Source: Cyclobacteriaceae bacterium
GTDB taxonomy: Bacteria > Bacteroidota > Bacteroidia > Cytophagales > Cyclobacteriaceae
Direction: 5' to 3'
DNA: 64,000 nt
Assembly: GCA_028281285.1 (NCBI GenBank)
Contig: JANQKF010000016.1
Span: forward strand, 62,001 to 126,000
In this document: positions 63,054-64,000 of the stretch, in pieces
How the letters are laid out: every line of letters begins with the position of its first letter
Numbering within the stretch: position 1 is the stretch's first letter
Notes under the pieces: model-generated
What the model was told of the DNA's origin: nothing
Database searches by the model: none
Seen by the model: only the letters and a program-made list of their open reading frames with translations
Made by a program: the position numbers and the translations under genes

Positions 63054-63915
63054 GCTTAAAAAACGGCTTTTTCTTGCTTTCAAGATCGCATTGGCTGCTT
63101 TTGCGATCTATTTTGTAGTCAATAGTATCGATCTTGAGAAAACAAAAGAACTGATAGTTAATGCCAATTTCGGTTGGTTGTTCATAGCACTGATCGTTTT
63201 TAACCTCTCAAAAATACTTGGTGCATTCCGACTCAATTACTTTTTTAAATCGCTAGGACTCGATTTGGATAGTTTGTATAACCTGAAACTCTACTATGTA
63301 GGGATGTTGTACAATCAATTTCTACCAGGTGGTATCGGGGGAGATGGATATAAAGTTTACCTCTTAAATAAACAGTTCAAAACCCCGGTTAAAGGCTTGG
63401 TGACGGCAACGCTTTTAGATCGAGGGAGTGGTGGAATTGCCTTAGGATTTTTGATGTTAATCTTTGCTGGAATCGGCACAGGTTATGATGTTATTGGTAA
63501 TTTTAAATATCTGATTTGGCCTGGGGCTGTTCTGGCTTTTCCTGCCTACTATGCCCTAGTGCATTTTGTGTTCCCGACTTACAAAGACTATAGGGCTATT
63601 ACCAGCATCCAAGCTATAGGCGTTCAAGCCTTGCAGGTAGTTGCTTCCTATTTTATCCTTTTGGCATTGGGAGTTGATGCTGGATTCGTGGACTATTTCA
63701 CACTTTTCCTCCTTAGTTCCATTGCTGCCTTACTCCCGATTTCAATGCCGGGAGGTATAGGAATGAGAGAATACGTTATGTTAATGGGAGCACCGGTACT
63801 ATTTCTGGATCAAAACACAGCCGTAGCCCTAACGGGATTATTTTACTTGATTAGCCTGTTCAGTGCGGCTTTTGGAATTGCATTTAATGCGAAGTTCAAA
63901 CCGGTTGAAAATTAG
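63040..63915 (+). CDS. Lysylphosphatidylglycerol-synthase-type membrane protein (UPF0104)
   Basis: A 291-residue polytopic protein of the LPG_synthase_TM family (PF03706), about 7-8 helices. Typical segments are FRLNYFFKSLG, YNQFLPGGIGGDGYKVYLL, LLDRGSGGIAL and ISMPGGIGMREYVMLMG. Family members are thought to flip lipids. It starts at TTG 63040, 14 bp inside the GT2 gene; there is no other start before the first helix. Pairing with the GT2 enzyme suggests flipping of a lipid-linked sugar (inferred). Its end overlaps that of a gene on the other strand. Confidence 0.85.
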   Translation: MEKTKLKKRLFLAFKIALAAFAIYFVVNSIDLEKTKELIVNANFGWLFIALIVFNLSKILGAFRLNYFFKSLGLDLDSLYNLKLYYVGMLYNQFLPGGIGGDGYKVYLLNKQFKTPVKGLVTATLLDRGSGGIALGFLMLIFAGIGTGYDVIGNFKYLIWPGAVLAFPAYYALVHFVFPTYKDYRAITSIQAIGVQALQVVASYFILLALGVDAGFVDYFTLFLLSSIAALLPISMPGGIGMREYVMLMGAPVLFLDQNTAVALTGLFYLISLFSAAFGIAFNAKFKPVEN

Positions 63916-64000
63916 TAAGACATCACGGTGACAGTACCCTTGCCGATTTCTGAGATCGTTACCACGAAAATTTTATCGTATTCATCTTCACTGAGCATCT
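63912..64000 (-). CDS. C-terminal end of a gene, truncated by the window edge
   Basis: On the minus strand an open frame ends in TAA at 63912-63914 and runs to the edge. It reads MLSEDEYDKIF then VVTISEIGKG and TVTVMSY, with an ATG at 63998. It is probably the tail of a longer gene. It overlaps the end of the UPF0104 gene by 4 bp. No identification is possible. Confidence 0.4.
   Translation of the reverse strand, partial: MLSEDEYDKIFVVTISEIGKGTVTVMSY

Noticed and set aside
1-64000. CRISPR array, tRNA or rRNA genes
   Set aside because: No regularly spaced repeats were seen and the intergenic gaps are too short and AT-rich to hold an rRNA; no tRNA cloverleaf was recognised, though this was by eye only.

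Overview
The window is a gene-dense, low-GC stretch of a bacterial chromosome. It carries about 60 protein-coding genes, no rRNA, tRNA or CRISPR, and no intergenic gap above 300 bp. The gene content points to the phylum Bacteroidota, most likely a free-living (probably marine) member of the Cytophagales. Supporting features are ExbB/ExbD/TonB with TonB-dependent-type barrels, LytS/LytTR signalling, DUF2911 proteins, PadR plus MacB-like permeases with a prefix domain, SPOR proteins with Lys/Pro-rich linkers, many TPR proteins, and mostly absent Shine-Dalgarno sequences with some TTG/GTG starts. The genus-level guess is inference.

Layout. 0-5 kb: the end of a secreted BNR/sortilin-type repeat protein, then a tight YfcC transporter / ArgE-like M20 deacylase / cytoplasmic M23 peptidase cluster. 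5-7.3 kb: a membrane protein and an amidohydrolase. 7.3-11.4 kb: a six-gene overlapping operon joining molybdopterin-synthase assembly (MocA-like, MoeB-rhodanese, MoaD, MoaE) to SufS-SufU sulfur mobilisation. 11.4-16.7 kb: a 2H phosphoesterase, then DinB and a short DnaE-type polymerase (mutagenesis-cassette architecture) separated by a small four-helix-bundle gene that is flanked by a 17-bp inverted repeat. 16.7-29.4 kb: ordinary housekeeping and envelope genes, including an M19 dipeptidase, two secreted DinB/YfiT-like proteins around a LytS/LytTR pair, two DUF2911 proteins, an alkyladenine glycosylase, a Tat-exported class V aminotransferase and a hydroxyacid dehydrogenase. 29.4-32.4 kb: a PadR regulator overlapping a FtsX/MacB-type permease.

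33-45 kb is the unusual region. It holds a membrane-tethered TPR-CHAT protease-like protein, two small proteins sharing a GQVxDPR motif, an anti-sigma-like TPR membrane protein overlapping an ECF sigma factor, a stand-alone subtilase, a two-protease fusion (subtilase plus trypsin/V8-like) with both triads intact, a coiled-coil envelope protein, a lipoprotein and an inner-membrane protein. A shared promoter-like element (GGTTACC, 15-16 nt, ATWAAT) precedes three transcription units here, and the sigma factor and subtilase are divergently transcribed from an inverted repeat of the same heptamer. I read this as a sigma-factor-controlled protease island. The link between its parts is inferred from position and from the shared element.

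45-64 kb: two membrane or secreted hypotheticals and a TPR protein; holA; a 1,023-residue TPR protein with a TonB-dependent-type barrel; a SPOR protein with exbB-exbD-tonB; a TlpA-like thioredoxin lipoprotein; folC-trmB-PAP2; and at the right edge an envelope sugar-transfer group (GT39, GT2, LPG-synthase-type flippase-like protein).
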